A DNA stretch of 64,000 nucleotides, taken from Nissolia schottii. Its lineage: Eukaryota; Streptophyta; Magnoliopsida; Fabales; Fabaceae. The notes beneath the pieces are model-generated. The model did no database searches, was not told the DNA's origin, and was given only the letters and a program-made list of their open reading frames with translations. Below, piece by piece: positions 1 to 11,184 of the stretch. Location of the stretch: positions 125,225 to 189,224 of the forward strand of contig QANU01007800.1 of assembly GCA_003254905.1 (NCBI GenBank), given 5' to 3'. The translations under genes and the position numbers were made by a program. Every line of letters starts with the position of its first letter. The first letter of the stretch is position 1.

Positions 1-2
1 AC

Positions 3-1347
3 TTTATGGTTCGACAAGGTATAGTTTTAGGGCACGTAGTCTCTAGTAAGGGAATTGCCGTCGACCCCGCTAAAATAGATGTTATTTCTTCTTTGCCTTA
101 CCCTGCATGCGTGCGGGAGATTCGTTCCTTCCTTGGCCATGCAGGTTTTTACAGAAGATTCATCAAGGACTTTAACAAGATCGCGCATCCCCTTACCTCC
201 CTGTTGCACAAAGATGCAGACTTTGTTTTTGACGATGCGTACAAGGAAGCGTTTAACACCTTGAAGCATGCCTTGATGACAACTCTTATCATCCAACCAC
301 CGGATTGGGGGTTGCCGTTTGAAATAATGTGTGATGCATCTGACCATGCTGTAGGTGTTGTGCTTTCCCAAAGGGTTGGTAAGTTTCCCCATGTCATAGC
401 ATATGCTTCAAGGACTTTAGATGCCGCACAATCTAATTACACTACTACAAAAAATGAACTTTTAGCCATAGTGTTTGCTCTTGATAAATTCCGATCTTAT
501 TTGCTTGGGTCTAAAGTGGTGGTGTACACGGATCACGCCACTCTAAAGTACCTTCTGAAAAAACCAGAGGCCAAGCCTAGGCTCATTAGATGGATGCTAC
601 TGCTCCAAGAATTTGATTTAGAAATTAAAGATAAAAGTGGAGCAGAAAATCTAGTAGCAGACCATCTAAGTCACCTAACTCATATCTCAGCCGACCCCTT
701 TCCTCTCCGGGATGACTTTCCCGCCCTATTAATGATATCAGAAAGACCTTGGTACGCGGATATCGTAAATTACTTGGTTTCCCATAAAGGGCTGCCACAT
801 TTTTCAAAAACCCAATTAGCAAAGCTGAAAAGTGATGCTAAGTATTACATATGGGAGGACCCTTATCTGTGGAAAATTGGAAGTGACCAAGTAATTAGAC
901 GGTGTGTTCCAAGCTCTGAGTTCGAGTCTATCCTCAAATTTTGCCATACATTTGCAAATGGTGGCCACTTTGGACCACAACGCACAGCCAGAAAAATTTT
1001 AGATTCAGGATTTTATTGGCCTACATTGTTCAAGGATGCATATGAATTCTGTAAATCATGTGAACAATGTCAAAGAATAGGTAACATCACTTGGAGAAAT
1101 GAAATGCCCCAACAACCACTATTATTTTGCGAAATTTTTGATGTATGGGGGATTGATTTCATGGGCCCATTTCTTGTTTCTCATGGTTACATTTATATTC
1201 TTTTGGTTGTTGATTATGTATCTAAGTGGGTAGAAGCCATAGCCACCAGGTCTAACGATGCTGCCATAGTTTTGTCTTTTGTCCGGTCTAACATTTTTTG
1301 CAGATATGGAATGCCGAGAACAATCGTCAGTGACTAGGGAACACATT
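3..1347 (+). pseudogene. pol: Pol polyprotein part 1 of element D: RT C-terminus, RNase H, integrase N-terminal half
   Basis: The frame is already open at the window edge. In order it shows: the RT thumb ([16 protein letters not shown], residues about 40-56); RNase H with its acidic residues in CDASD, in the KNELLA segment, in [12 protein letters not shown] and in NLVADHLS; an integrase HHCC zinc domain (GGHFG followed by CKSCEQC); and the first two catalytic aspartates of the integrase core (WGIDFMGPF and IVSD). These domains degrade template RNA and insert the cDNA. The stop at 1335-1337 is TAG where the family has glutamine (CAG) after IVSD, a C-to-T change. The frame then runs to the solo LTR at 1353. 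Without that insertion it resumes at 9035. Inactive. Confidence 0.93.
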
Positions 1348-1718
1348 TCTGTTGAAACACCCTAGCTAACTGTTTACCCATACATAGTAAACAAAGCTCA
1401 CTAGGTTGTTGTCTACTTGGTCGGACTACCTTAGTCCATAGTTATCTTTTGAAAATAGTAGCCGTTCAAGAAAATAAGGACCCATTTTAAACTTTTACTT
1501 GAATCACATTGATACTAAAATAGAGCCATGCGTTGGAATAAAATAAATATAACAAGGCGGATAACATTATCATAATTGGAATCTGTAATATACATCTATT
1601 GGGTCCACCATACAAGGTCACCTAGTATATGATATACATAATATATACATAGATCAAAACATCAAATACATATTCCAACATATACAGCATCAAAATACAA
1701 GGACTACTGGAATGCTAC

Positions 1719-2770
1719 TGATAAGTGCCCAATTTACACCAAACTGACATATCAAAATGGCACTTATCTACAAACTTTTTAACGAATTATCTAATGAATT
1801 CCCCATATTTTGTAGGTTTTAAATATATTTTGAAGAATGGATACAAGCATAATTTATGAAGAATAATCCCATGAAGAATGGAAGAAAAGGGCAGAATTGG
1901 AAAAGAGCTTAAAGAGAAAGATTCTGACGAAGGCATCGCTCAGCGGAGAACAACTTACCGCCCAGCGCCTAAAGAAGCATCACTCAGCGATGTTACTTGT
2001 ATCGCTCAGCAAAAGTATATCGGCAAGCCACTTGCACCGGTGCCATCATTAAGCCAGTTGGAGCCAGCCAATAGCCGCATGCCACGTCAGCGCCGCCCTG
2101 CAAAAAGCTTCCGAGCATTTAATGAAGAAGTGTAAAAGTACAATCGCTCAGCGATAAATCGCCACCGCCCAGCGATTAAAGAGCTTATCGCTCAGCGATG
2201 GTACCAAACCCGCTGAGCGATAGACCCCAAAATCTGCCTATAAATAGAGGAGGCCAAGGCTCATTCACGGCATTCCATCCCAACCCTTCCATTCTTCACT
2301 TCTTCCACATTTTCTTTGTATTTCAAGGCTTAGTTTAGTTTAGGTTAGGTTAGGAACAAAGACAATGCTTGTGAAGGAGCCAGAGATCGAGGAAGCTTGG
2401 CGAAGCCATGGCCATGATAGCGTGAGCACGTGTCATGGTAAGTGCCCAACCCTTACCTCCAAGATTCTCTTGTAAGATGGGTTCCTAACCTCTTTTTGTT
2501 GGGATTTTGATTACTATTGTAGTTTGCTTGTATCCATGTAACTATTACATATGAATCTATCTTTTTCTTATGATTTGCTTGAATGATTTCATGCCTAATG
2601 CTAGTTTTGTTTAGTGTTTTGATTCTTGATTTGGGACTTACTAACATGAACGAAAGTTATACTGATTAGGTCATAACCAAATTAAAATCAATAACACTAT
2701 GCTTAACTAGAATCTAGACTTGAACGTTGTGAACGAAAGTTACAATCATTAGAGTCCGACCTAAATCATT
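1719..2770 (+). repeat. Element A 5' LTR, 3'-truncated
   Basis: Collinear with the first part of the 3' LTR at 4634-6251, including the CGCTCAGCG array, TATAAATAG and the leader, until roughly GACCTAAATCAT. After that it continues as internal sequence (TTTTATAAAATGGTG) that matches the post-gag region of element B. The missing part is about 0.57 kb of LTR plus PBS and gag, consistent with an internal deletion after insertion. Confidence 0.85.
1935..2247 (+). promoter_or_regulatory. LTR promoter of element A (5' copy): CGCTCAGCG array plus TATA box
   Basis: Copies of the dyad ATCGCT-C-AGCGAT and variants lie between 1935 and 2221, with a CCAAT-type stretch and the ACGT element CCACGTCAGC in the middle. 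The last copy is in the opposite polarity (CGCTGAGCG). About 20 bp further is TATAAATAG at 2239-2247. The role as U3 promoter is inference from position and TATA box. Confidence 0.72.
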
Positions 2771-4633
2771 TTTATAAAATGGTGAAAAGAAATAAAGGTT
2801 TCCTAAATCTTGTAATTAGGTTTGGAATTCTTAAATGCTAAAATAAGCTAAAATGACAGATTTTAAACCTTTGAACAATTACTTGAAAAAGGTGCATAAG
2901 AATTAATTGGAAAACAGATTCTTATTTGAAATAAAAAAAGAAATTTTAAAAGAAAAGAATCCTTCAAAAAGCACCTTAAGATGCTTTATGAATCCATAAA
3001 ATCATTGTGGGAAATTCTGTCCACAAGCAGTGGGAACTTCTGTCCACTTAAAGCGGGAAATTCTGTCCGTAAGTTGTAGGGAATTCTGTCTACAAAAAGG
3101 ATTCAAAATAAAACATAATCTCTCTCTAATGCTACCTAGAAGAAAGGAAGTTTTCTTTGATTGTTTTTACAGGCCGGAAAACAACCAATGAAGATTCCTA
3201 AAATACAACAAAAAGAGAGACATACTTCTAGAGGACGAAGAGCATGATTCCTAAAGGAGGATGAGCCTCTATCTCCTCAAATCATTGAAACAAGATGAAG
3301 TAGCTTGAACAACTACAGAGAAACTACAATCCACAAAGGCTGCTTCAAAGAAATTCACCATGAACAGGGAGCATTTTATTTTAGCACCTTATTGAATTAA
3401 TTTTCTTAATTAATTAATTTCCTTAGTAGTTTAGTATATACTTAAGAACTTGTTTGTTTAAAAACAATGTAGTAGTTTATTTTGCTTGGTTTGATGCATG
3501 AACACAATTATATCATGAATTGACTTGTTTCAATATCTATCATAAACTTTGTGATTCATACATAGATACCATGAGCATGCTCATATGCATTTTTGCTTGT
3601 TTGCTTAAGCATAACATTGAAGATGTCTTGAATTTAAGGAAATTAACCCTAAACCTTTGTGAGGGAGTGAGCCTAAACACTTAGTGAGAAGAGAGAATCA
3701 CCATTGTTTTTGCACAATTGAATTTGTTTGAGTCTCTAATTTTGATAAATTGTATGGGAATAATAGGAGATGATCAAGGCATTTTGTTCTTTAGATTTTA
3801 AACCCACCTAGCCAAATAAAGCCGATCTTAATTAGGAATATCTTTTGCTACCCTTTTTGAGCCTAACATAAGAACATTCTTGTTCATAATCCCCGGGCCA
3901 TAAAAAGAAAAACAATGTTACCCCTTAATTTCTAAATTAAGAGAGCATTTAAAAGTTGGATTATGTGTAAAAATTCAAGTCAGGGGGAGACAAGGATGGG
4001 CGAAGTGGGGATGTAAAAAAAAAAGTAAGAAGTGAAAAAGAACACATTCTATCCCAAAACAAAAAGAAGAAAAAGAAAAAGGGATAGAAGACAAAAGAAA
4101 ATTAAGGAAGAAAAAGGGTTGAAAAAAGAAAAACGAAGAAACAAATGTTGAGAAGAAAACAGGTGACAACAAGAAGTTGGTTTTCAATGCTCTCTTAATT
4201 GAAAATTTTTGCATACCCAGAAAAACCAATTTTTCTTGTAGCCTGGCCCCATTACAACCATTATAAGTCCTTTGTGATCCTTGCATGACCATACTTTGAA
4301 TTAAATGGTGAGACAGGTAACAAATTTAAATTGCTGTGATTCAATGGTGATAATGAGCGAAAACACTCACCCCAAATTGGCCCACTGGCCGTTGTGCGAT
4401 AAAGAATATTTCCTTGGTGGAAAAGACATTGGATAGAGTGATTTGCTTGTCTTATTCAAGTAATTGTGCCTTTGACTTGTTCAGGTTCTATGGTGTTTCA
4501 CTAGTCTCAAGCTTAAATTGTTTGAAACATTTCAATTCATTGCACTAACCGAATGTTCATATGCATTAAGCTCTTGTAAAATAATTCTACTACCACTTGT
4601 TTGAGGACAAACAAGGTCTTAAGTCAGGGGGAG
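2771..4633 (+). other. Element A internal 3' non-coding region and polypurine tract
   Basis: No coding frame of note. It holds a short tandem repeat (3007-3105), a block near 4229-4290 with the string GGCCCCATTACAACC shared with elements B and C (and in looser form D and F), and at the end the polypurine tract TCAGGGGGAG (4624-4633) directly before the 3' LTR. The purine-rich stretch around 3985-4170 is low complexity. Confidence 0.75.
3007..3105 (+). repeat. Four-copy tandem repeat of GGGAANTTCTGTCCAC
   Basis: Four imperfect copies about 24 bp apart begin near 3009, 3030, 3054 and 3079. The same array occurs on the minus strand in element B (38041-38135). It lies in the 3' non-coding region, so it is not coding. 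Confidence 0.8.
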
Positions 4634-6251
4634 TGATAAGTGCCCAATTTACACAAAACTGACATATCAAAATGGCACTTATCTACAAACTTTTTAACGA
4701 ATTATCTAATGAATTCCCCATATTTTGTAGGTTATAAGTATATTTTGAAGAATGGATACAAGCATAATTTATGAAGAATAATCCCATGAAGAATGGAAGA
4801 AAAGGGCAGAATTGGAAAACAGCTTAAAGAGAAGATTCTGACAAAGGCATCGCTCAGCGGAGAACAACTTACCGCTCAGCGCCTAAAGAAGCATCGCTAA
4901 GCGATGTTACTTGTATCGCTCAGCGAAAGTATGTCTGCAAGCCACTTGCACTGGCGCCATCATCAAGCCAGCTGGAGCCAGCCAATAGCCGCGTGCCACG
5001 TCAGCGCCGCCCTGCAAAAAGCTGCCGAGCATTTAATGAAGACGTGTAAAAGTACAATCGCTCAGCGATAAAGCACCGTCGCCCAGCGATTAAAGAGCTT
5101 ATCGCTCAGCGATGGTACCAAACCCGCTGAGCGATGGACACCAAAATCTGCCTATAAATAGAGGAGGCCGAGGCTCATTCGGGGCATTCCATCCCAACCC
5201 CTCCATTCTTCACTTCTTCCACATTTTCTTTGTATTTCAAGGCTTAATTTAGTTTAGGTTAGGTTAGGAACAAAGACGAGGCTTGTGAAGGAGCCAGAGA
5301 TCGAGCAAGCTTAGTGAAGCCATGGCCATGATAGCGTGAGCACGTGTCATGGTAAGTGCCCAACCCTTGCCTGCAAGATTCTCTTGTAAGATGGGTTCCT
5401 AACCCTCTTTTTGTTGGGATTTTGATTACTATTGTAGTTTGCTTGTATCCATGTAACTATTACATATGAATCTATCTTTTTCCTATGATTTGCTTGAATG
5501 ATTTAATGTCTAATGCTAGTTTTGTTTAGTGTTTTGATTCTTGATTTGGGACTTACTTACATGAACGAAAGTTATGCTGATTAGGTCATAACCAAATTAA
5601 AATCAATAACGCTATGCTTAACTAGAATCTAGACTTGAACATTGTGAACGAAAGTTACAATCATTAGAGTCTGACCTAAATCATTTCATCTAATCTTATT
5701 GCTGTATCTGGAATAAAGGTTAGCCGTTTTAACATCTGAATTAATGCTGGCGTACTTTGTTAAGCTTGTGTACGAAAGTGACAGTTTAACAAAGGAAACC
5801 TATGATCTTGTCATGCGCGAAAGTGATGACAAGTTAAGAACTAATGGCAGGCAATCAAATGATAGTTTTATGTAATAAGTGACTGGATGCATGAAACTAT
5901 GATATGATTAAAATTCCCAACAAGCTCCGGAACTACCTCTAATTTGTTTCCTATTTACTCTTTATGTCATTTATTTACTTATTTAGTTTATTATAAATAA
6001 ATTATCAAATCCTTCACTCCATTATTTAATTAAATGAACTCAAGAATGGTATTTTTGCAAATCTCTGTGGATTCGACTATACCTGACTATACTGCAATCG
6101 GATTCCTTTGGAATCTGAAAGCCAGTAAAGTAGGTATATATTTTAATTTGAACGACAAAAGTGCAGATAAGCTTTCTACGAGATTGACACGGTTGTGACA
6201 AAACCAAAGCTGTGTCAAGAGTCAAGAAAGTGGTTAAAAAGGCTTTCATCA
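4634..6251 (+). repeat. Element A 3' LTR
   Basis: 1618 bp, TGATAAG...TTTCATCA, directly after polypurine tract TCAGGGGGAG. Contains eight CGCTCAGCG-type motifs (4849-5135), TATAAATA (5153-5160), and a leader with a strong 5' splice-site-like GTAAGT at 5352-5357. Nearly the same sequence forms solo LTR G and the LTRs of element B. Confidence 0.92.
4849..5161 (+). promoter_or_regulatory. LTR promoter of element A (3' copy)
   Basis: Eight motifs: three C-centred copies and a CGCTAAGCG variant (4849-4928), then CCACGTCAGC, then three more C-centred copies, then a single G-centred CGCTGAGCG (about 5125-5133), then TATAAATA 20 bp on. The two blocks flank a GC-rich stretch with GGCGCC. Confidence 0.72.
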
Positions 6252-6837
6252 GCTACTTAGTATGTCCTTGGCAAATATCTAAATAACTATCTCTCTCTAA
6301 GCTCATCCAATCATAGCCGCTCATGAATCAGCGGGCAGCTCGTCAGCATCATCAAAACAAGACTCATCTTCTTCTGTACCCGAAGTCATAAAACAGTGGG
6401 AATGAGAACGGTAGGTTCTTAGTGGAAATAACTTTAGTTCCTGAGTCGCGTACCAGATTATGTCGGACTTCAGGCCGCTTAGAGATCTCTAAGTGAACAT
6501 ACATACTAAACAGCCTACCATTTATTATCTGGCCTATCTGAACGGCTTTATCAGCATTATTATGTGACATGGGAACTACTCTTGCTTACTACGTTATCGT
6601 GCTGATAAGCATTTCGTGAATATACATAACCGTCTCGAGCAAGCTCTTGACGGTACGACATAACAGCAGAAATATACCTCCAGAATAATCAGAATATATC
6701 ACAGAATACATTCATCATTCAATCCAGCATAACAGAATCATCAGAGTATGCATCACATAATCATACAAAGTAAGCATAACAGAATCAGCAGAATATATGC
6801 AGCATAGTCAGCAGCCTCAACATGACCGAGTTATACG

Positions 6838-6945
6838 TGCTTAACAGAATGTACCAGCATAATATAATGTAACAGCCTAACAGAATGTAGCAGCCTAACA
6901 GAATATAACAGCATAACAGAATGTAACAGCATAACAGAATAGGTG
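6838..6945 (+). repeat. Minisatellite in solo LTR D1 (CAGCATAACAGAATGTA units)
   Basis: About six degenerate units of 17-18 bp. The homologous part of solo LTR K (55906-56240) has the same motif with longer 33-36 bp units, so the array has expanded independently in the two copies. Confidence 0.75.
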
Positions 6946-7249
6946 TTATTCCCACCATAGTAATGTCCTCTGTTGACACTAGTATGACGGAATAACCTCA
7001 CACTCTCAGTATAGGCTGACACTGTCTGGACCTAACTGTGGTGGGCTTCCACCTGCCGTGTGCCCCCTCGGGACCCCTCGACAGTGGGCTTGTACCCCCA
7101 CCTAAGCTTGCCCCCTTTCGACAATGCATAGGTGTGGTAACTGCACACCTCCAGGTATGCCATATCGACACTACTTTTGGCGGGCTTCCACATTCAGGAT
7201 GCCTAGACCTCCTGAAGTGGGATCATAGTGGCTCACGTGATCACGGCCT

Positions 7250-7400
7250 GTTCAGCATGTGGCATATAGCCAATTTCAGCATTGGGCATTTGCCCTGTTT
7301 CAGCAGCATGGGGCATTGGCCCTTTTTCAGCAGCATTGGGCATTGGCCCTTGTTTAGCAGCATTTTCAGCATTTCAGCATTTTCGTACCTGCAGCATGGC
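7250..7400 (+). repeat. Degenerate GGCATTGGCCC/TTCAGCA repeats in solo LTR D1
   Basis: Tandem units of about 30 bp (TTCAGCAGCATTGGGCATTG type). The matching region of solo LTR K is 56560-56750. Open frames over it are a by-product of the repeat and are not called. Confidence 0.65.
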
Positions 7401-7652
7401 ATACTTGTTCCCTATGGTTCATTTCAGCATCTTTACTTATCTCAAAGTTAATTATCATATCTTTAACTAGGTGAATCGTGAATGCATGTAAGCTACCATT
7501 AGCATCACTGATTTTATAGCATAAGCATGTTCAATACATTTCTTTCACATACAGCATGTACATTCATACCATTCGGCTATCAATCACAGAAACAGCATCG
7601 AGTACTAGTCTATGAGCCTCAAGAGGGTGCCATCAGCTTTCCCTAGTCTCAG

Positions 7653-7858
7653 GCCGCTCAGCGAAAACTGATGATCGCTCAGCGGTTTGAGCCTTTGCGC
7701 CCAACGATAAAGGTTGTATCACTCAGCGGTACCAACCTTATCGCTCAGCGGCTGCAACTTTCCCAAATTTTCTTCCACCGTCTTACTGTAAAAATATCTT
7801 TTCAACTTTCCACGTTGCTTCATCTCGCTTAGCGGCGCCTGAGAATCCGCTCAGCGGC
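7653..7858 (-). promoter_or_regulatory. CGCTCAGCG motif array in solo LTR D1
   Basis: At least six motifs (CGCTCAGCG, CACTCAGCG, CGCTTAGCG and others) in about 200 bp. The same motif type forms the promoter arrays of the Athila-like LTRs, although the rest of this LTR is unrelated to them. No TATAAATA lies beside it, so a promoter role here is only suggested. Confidence 0.55.
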
Positions 7859-9034
7859 CCCTGTGCGAGACAAGCAAACCGAAATCATCATCTCTTCCAT
7901 TTTCTTGCCTTAGCTTCCATGGAACCGTACATGAGTTTCACACATAATTCAAGCGTAATAATCCCATCTAATCCAGGTCACAAGACCCTTCCGAATTGTC
8001 TTCCTAAGCCTAGCCAACTTTCTAACATACATGTTCAAGCACAATCATAAACATACACATAACATAACATAACAACCATTCGCCATCAAAAAGGTGAGGA
8101 ACTAGAGTTACCCACTTCCTCAAGAACTTGTTGATGCTAAGAGGATGAGGAAATCAAGCCTTGCTTGCTTGTTGAAGTCTTCTTGACCTAAGATAAAATT
8201 CTTGACATAATTAGGGCAAACAAGGTTATGGAAGCTTGGCTTTGCACCAAGTGATGAAAACTCACCAACTACTCTTGCTTGTCTTCCTTAGGTGCTTAGA
8301 AATGAATTTGAATGATGGAAAAGATGAACCTGAAGCTTGCTTGAAATTCCTTTGCCAAGAAAGCATAAAACCTAGGTTATGGAAGATTAGGGTTTGGAAC
8401 TTGGTTTCTTGGATTCCACTTGAAGAAAACTCTTAACCTTGACACTAACTTGCCTTCTTGATAGATTTGAGAGTGATTGATGGTGATGGGAACAAGAGAT
8501 GATGATTGAACTTTGATGGAGAAAAGCTTAGATGAGGTTTAGGTTTAGGAACTTAGGAGAAAATGAAAAATGAAAGACTTGGAGAATATGTGGGTGTATT
8601 TTCGGGTTCCTCATGGGGGAAGGCTGCCGTGGTGTCTCTTACTCTCTTGGCCATTCATAATTACTATTTTGCCCTTAGTGTGTTTTAGGTCATATTTGTT
8701 CATTAATTATATATGTCCGGATTTCCTAAAAATATTCCGAACACACCGTTGTAACCAATTAATTATCCTTATTAATATTTAAACCTTAGATGACATATTC
8801 TTACATTTAATTTCATATCAATATATTTTACAGACTCCTGTGGGTCGTGGTTAAATTATAATAAAACCCTAATTTCAACCCGAACGTCACCAAACGTCAC
8901 GAGATTGTTAAATTATTATTTTTAACGAATATTACAAGACTAAAATCAATTCTTGAATTTTATTCCATTTCTAGTGTTTATCATTATCATATGACATATT
9001 AATGAAGGAGAAAAAGTCGGGTTGTTACATCTGT

Positions 9035-9721
9035 AATCGGCGAATGGAAGCTGTGCTCCAAAAATACGGGGTTGTTCATAAGGTATCCACTCCCTACCAT
9101 CCCCAAACAAACGGGCAAGCAGAAGTGTCCAACAGAGAAATTAAGGGAATCCTGGAGAAAATGGTCAAGCCCAACAGGAAAGACTGGTCACTGCGATTGG
9201 ATGACGCATTATAGGCCTATAGGACCGCATTCAAGACTCCTATTGGGATGAGTCCCTTTCGACTGGTATTTGGCAAGCCTTGCCACTTGCCAGTAGAATT
9301 GGAACACCGAGCATACTAGGATGTAAAGTAATGCAACATGGATTTAGAGCAAGCTAGGAGTCATAGGAAATTACAACTCCAACAACTGGAAGAACTCCAG
9401 TTGGATGCATATGAGAACTCCCGGCTCTACAAAGAAAAGACTAAGTTGTTCCATAATAAGAACATTCTGCGCAAATCTTTTCAAGAGGGACAGTTGGTAT
9501 TGCTTTACAACTCCAGGCTCAAACTTATGCCTGGGAAGCTCCGATCAAGGTGGGATGGTCCCTATGTCATTACCAAGGTACACCCGTACGGTAAAATTGA
9601 ACTTAAAGATCCAAAGACTGCTAGTACGTTCGCAGTCAACGGACACCGCCTTAAACCGTACCATGATATCGCTGGAGGTCTCCAAGAGGAAGTGGAGATT
9701 CAATATCTTGCCATTCAATGA
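9035..9721 (+). pseudogene. pol: Pol polyprotein part 2 of element D: integrase C-terminal half
   Basis: Continues the integrase interrupted at 1352: the third catalytic residue is the glutamate in [11 protein letters not shown], followed by the typical [15 protein letters not shown] and [14 protein letters not shown] segments and a C-terminal domain (SRWDGPYVITKVHPYGKIEL) that in this family binds DNA. In-frame stops are at 9212-9214 and 9317-9319 (TAG where tryptophan TGG is usual) and 9329-9331 (TAA where CAA is likely). All are C-to-T or G-to-A transitions. The frame ends at the TGA at about 9719. Inactive. Confidence 0.92.
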
Positions 9722-11184
9722 CCAAGGAAGCTGCTACAGGTTTCCAACTTAAGGACGATAAACAAAAGTGTTGGGTGGGAGGCAACCCACCGTTTGTGAG
9801 CTTTTCTTTCCCTATCTATTTATTTGTTTTATCTTTATCTTTTCTTTCTTTCCCCGTTTTGTGCATCAAAGCTAGTACAATTTTTCAAGTGTGGGGTGGG
9901 GAAGTTAAAGGTTTTAACTATGCATTACTTGTGAAATTCATCAATTAGGTATAATTTAGACTAGTTGGTGATTGATTTGTGCAATGTGCATGATTGTGTT
10001 TTGTGGCATTATTCTTGATTGAACATTTTATAAATCTTGACATGTTTTGATTAATTGGATGATATTACCTAGTGAGCTTTTGAGCCATTCATAGGATAGC
10101 AACCTTACATGCTATTCCTTTCTTTGTTGTGTGTACACTCACTAGTGTTCAAGTCCAGAACTTGCCTGATTCTTTGTATCATACTTTTACCTCTGTATCT
10201 GACATGTTATATGATTGAGGCATTCTTTGCATTTAGCTTACATATCTATATGAGCCTACCTTGCATATTTAACCCTTGTTAGCCCCTTTGAACCTTGAAC
10301 CTTTTTATTTCATAATTAGCACATCACAAGCCGTTAACCCAAGTAAAACCATAATACACCTAGCTTTAGGGCTTAGGAGAATTGTGGTCCATCTGTTTAT
10401 ATGTGCTAAACAATAAAGTGTGGGGTTACATGAGGCCATGTAACACTCAGGTAGAGGGAGAGCAACACAATTACTCTTATTGTATTGTTTCAAAAAAAAA
10501 TTTGCTCTTTTGCAAAAACATCCAATTAGGTGCAACAACAAGAAACTCTCCCCTAAGCTATGAGTAAGCAGTAACAAGAAAAGCTAATAGAGATCAAGGT
10601 CCTTGCACTATTGCCTAAGCACATTTGCCATAATTCCTACTAAGTCTTAAGCTTTAAGCCCACTGACCATATGTTATCCCACCTTGACCTTGGGCCCATT
10701 ACAACCTTTGAAAGACCTCTTGATGCATGCTATATATATTTGGTGAATCATGATGCTTAGAAAAAAGTCGAGCCTATGGAGGCGACTCTAGTGTAGTGTT
10801 TGAGAGAGCATTGAATAAACCTATACACTTTGAGTGACGAGTGACACACACTAACCTGCGAGGCTCAATTGATTTTAACATGCCTTGAATTATTCTTTGT
10901 TCATGATTGATATGCCAAGAAAATTAGTATTAATGCACAATGATATTATCTCTTGTCTAAATACACTCTAATTGTCGGATGGTCATGAGTTTTGCACAGT
11001 TGTTTGGTAATTAGCGAGTCAGCTTAAGTGCCTCCCTAAGTTTCGCGGCTTTATAAGGGGATGTAAATAGTGTCGCCGCACCAAAAAGATTTTCCATTAA
11101 CTTTGTTTTTGTTTTCACTTTGAATTTGCTTAAGTTTTTGGTTTCTTGCATGAGGACATGCAATTGTTCAAGTGTGGGGTAATT
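9722..11184 (+). other. Element D 3' non-coding region with polypurine tract
   Basis: No convincing coding frame. Just after pol is a short inverted repeat (TTGGGTGGGAGGCAACCCAC, 9771-9790) preceded by GGACGATAAACAAAAGTG; the same module follows the ORF in element F (31359-31378). The rest is about 1.4 kb collinear with 31380-32725 of element F. It ends AAGTGTGGGGTAATT directly before the 3' LTR; this is the probable polypurine tract. Confidence 0.75.

Larger units (their letters stand above)
1719..6251 (+). mobile_element. Element A: non-autonomous Athila-like LTR element
   Basis: Begins TGATAAGTGCCC, ends TTTCATCA, flanked by duplication GCTAC (1714-1718 and 6252-6256). The 3' LTR (4634-6251) is intact. 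The 5' LTR is cut at about 2770 and joined directly to the distal internal region, so the primer binding site and all gag coding are lost. What remains between the LTRs is the non-coding 3' region seen also in elements B and C, ending in the polypurine tract TCAGGGGGAG. It sits inside solo LTR D1 and so inserted after it. No ORF of retroelement type remains. Confidence 0.93.
1353..9029 (-). mobile_element. Solo LTR D1 (Tekay-like), inserted in element D integrase and itself interrupted by element A
   Basis: Starts TGAAACACCCTAGC, ends GTTGTTACA, and is flanked by the 5-bp duplication TCTGT (1348-1352 and 9030-9034). Without the nested element A it is about 3.1 kb and has no coding region, so it is a solo LTR. 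Related full copies at 55098-58295 and 47051-50567 share both ends. The sense direction is probably minus: the minus strand starts TGTAACA and ends GGTGTTTCA, matching the LTR at 34751-44075, which follows a polypurine tract on the plus strand. The Tekay/chromovirus assignment rests only on the termini and is tentative. Confidence 0.82.

Noticed and set aside
7038..7451. Plus-strand 137-codon frame in solo LTR D1
   Set aside because: Built from degenerate CAGCATTGGGCATTGGCCC repeats; not kept in solo LTR K.
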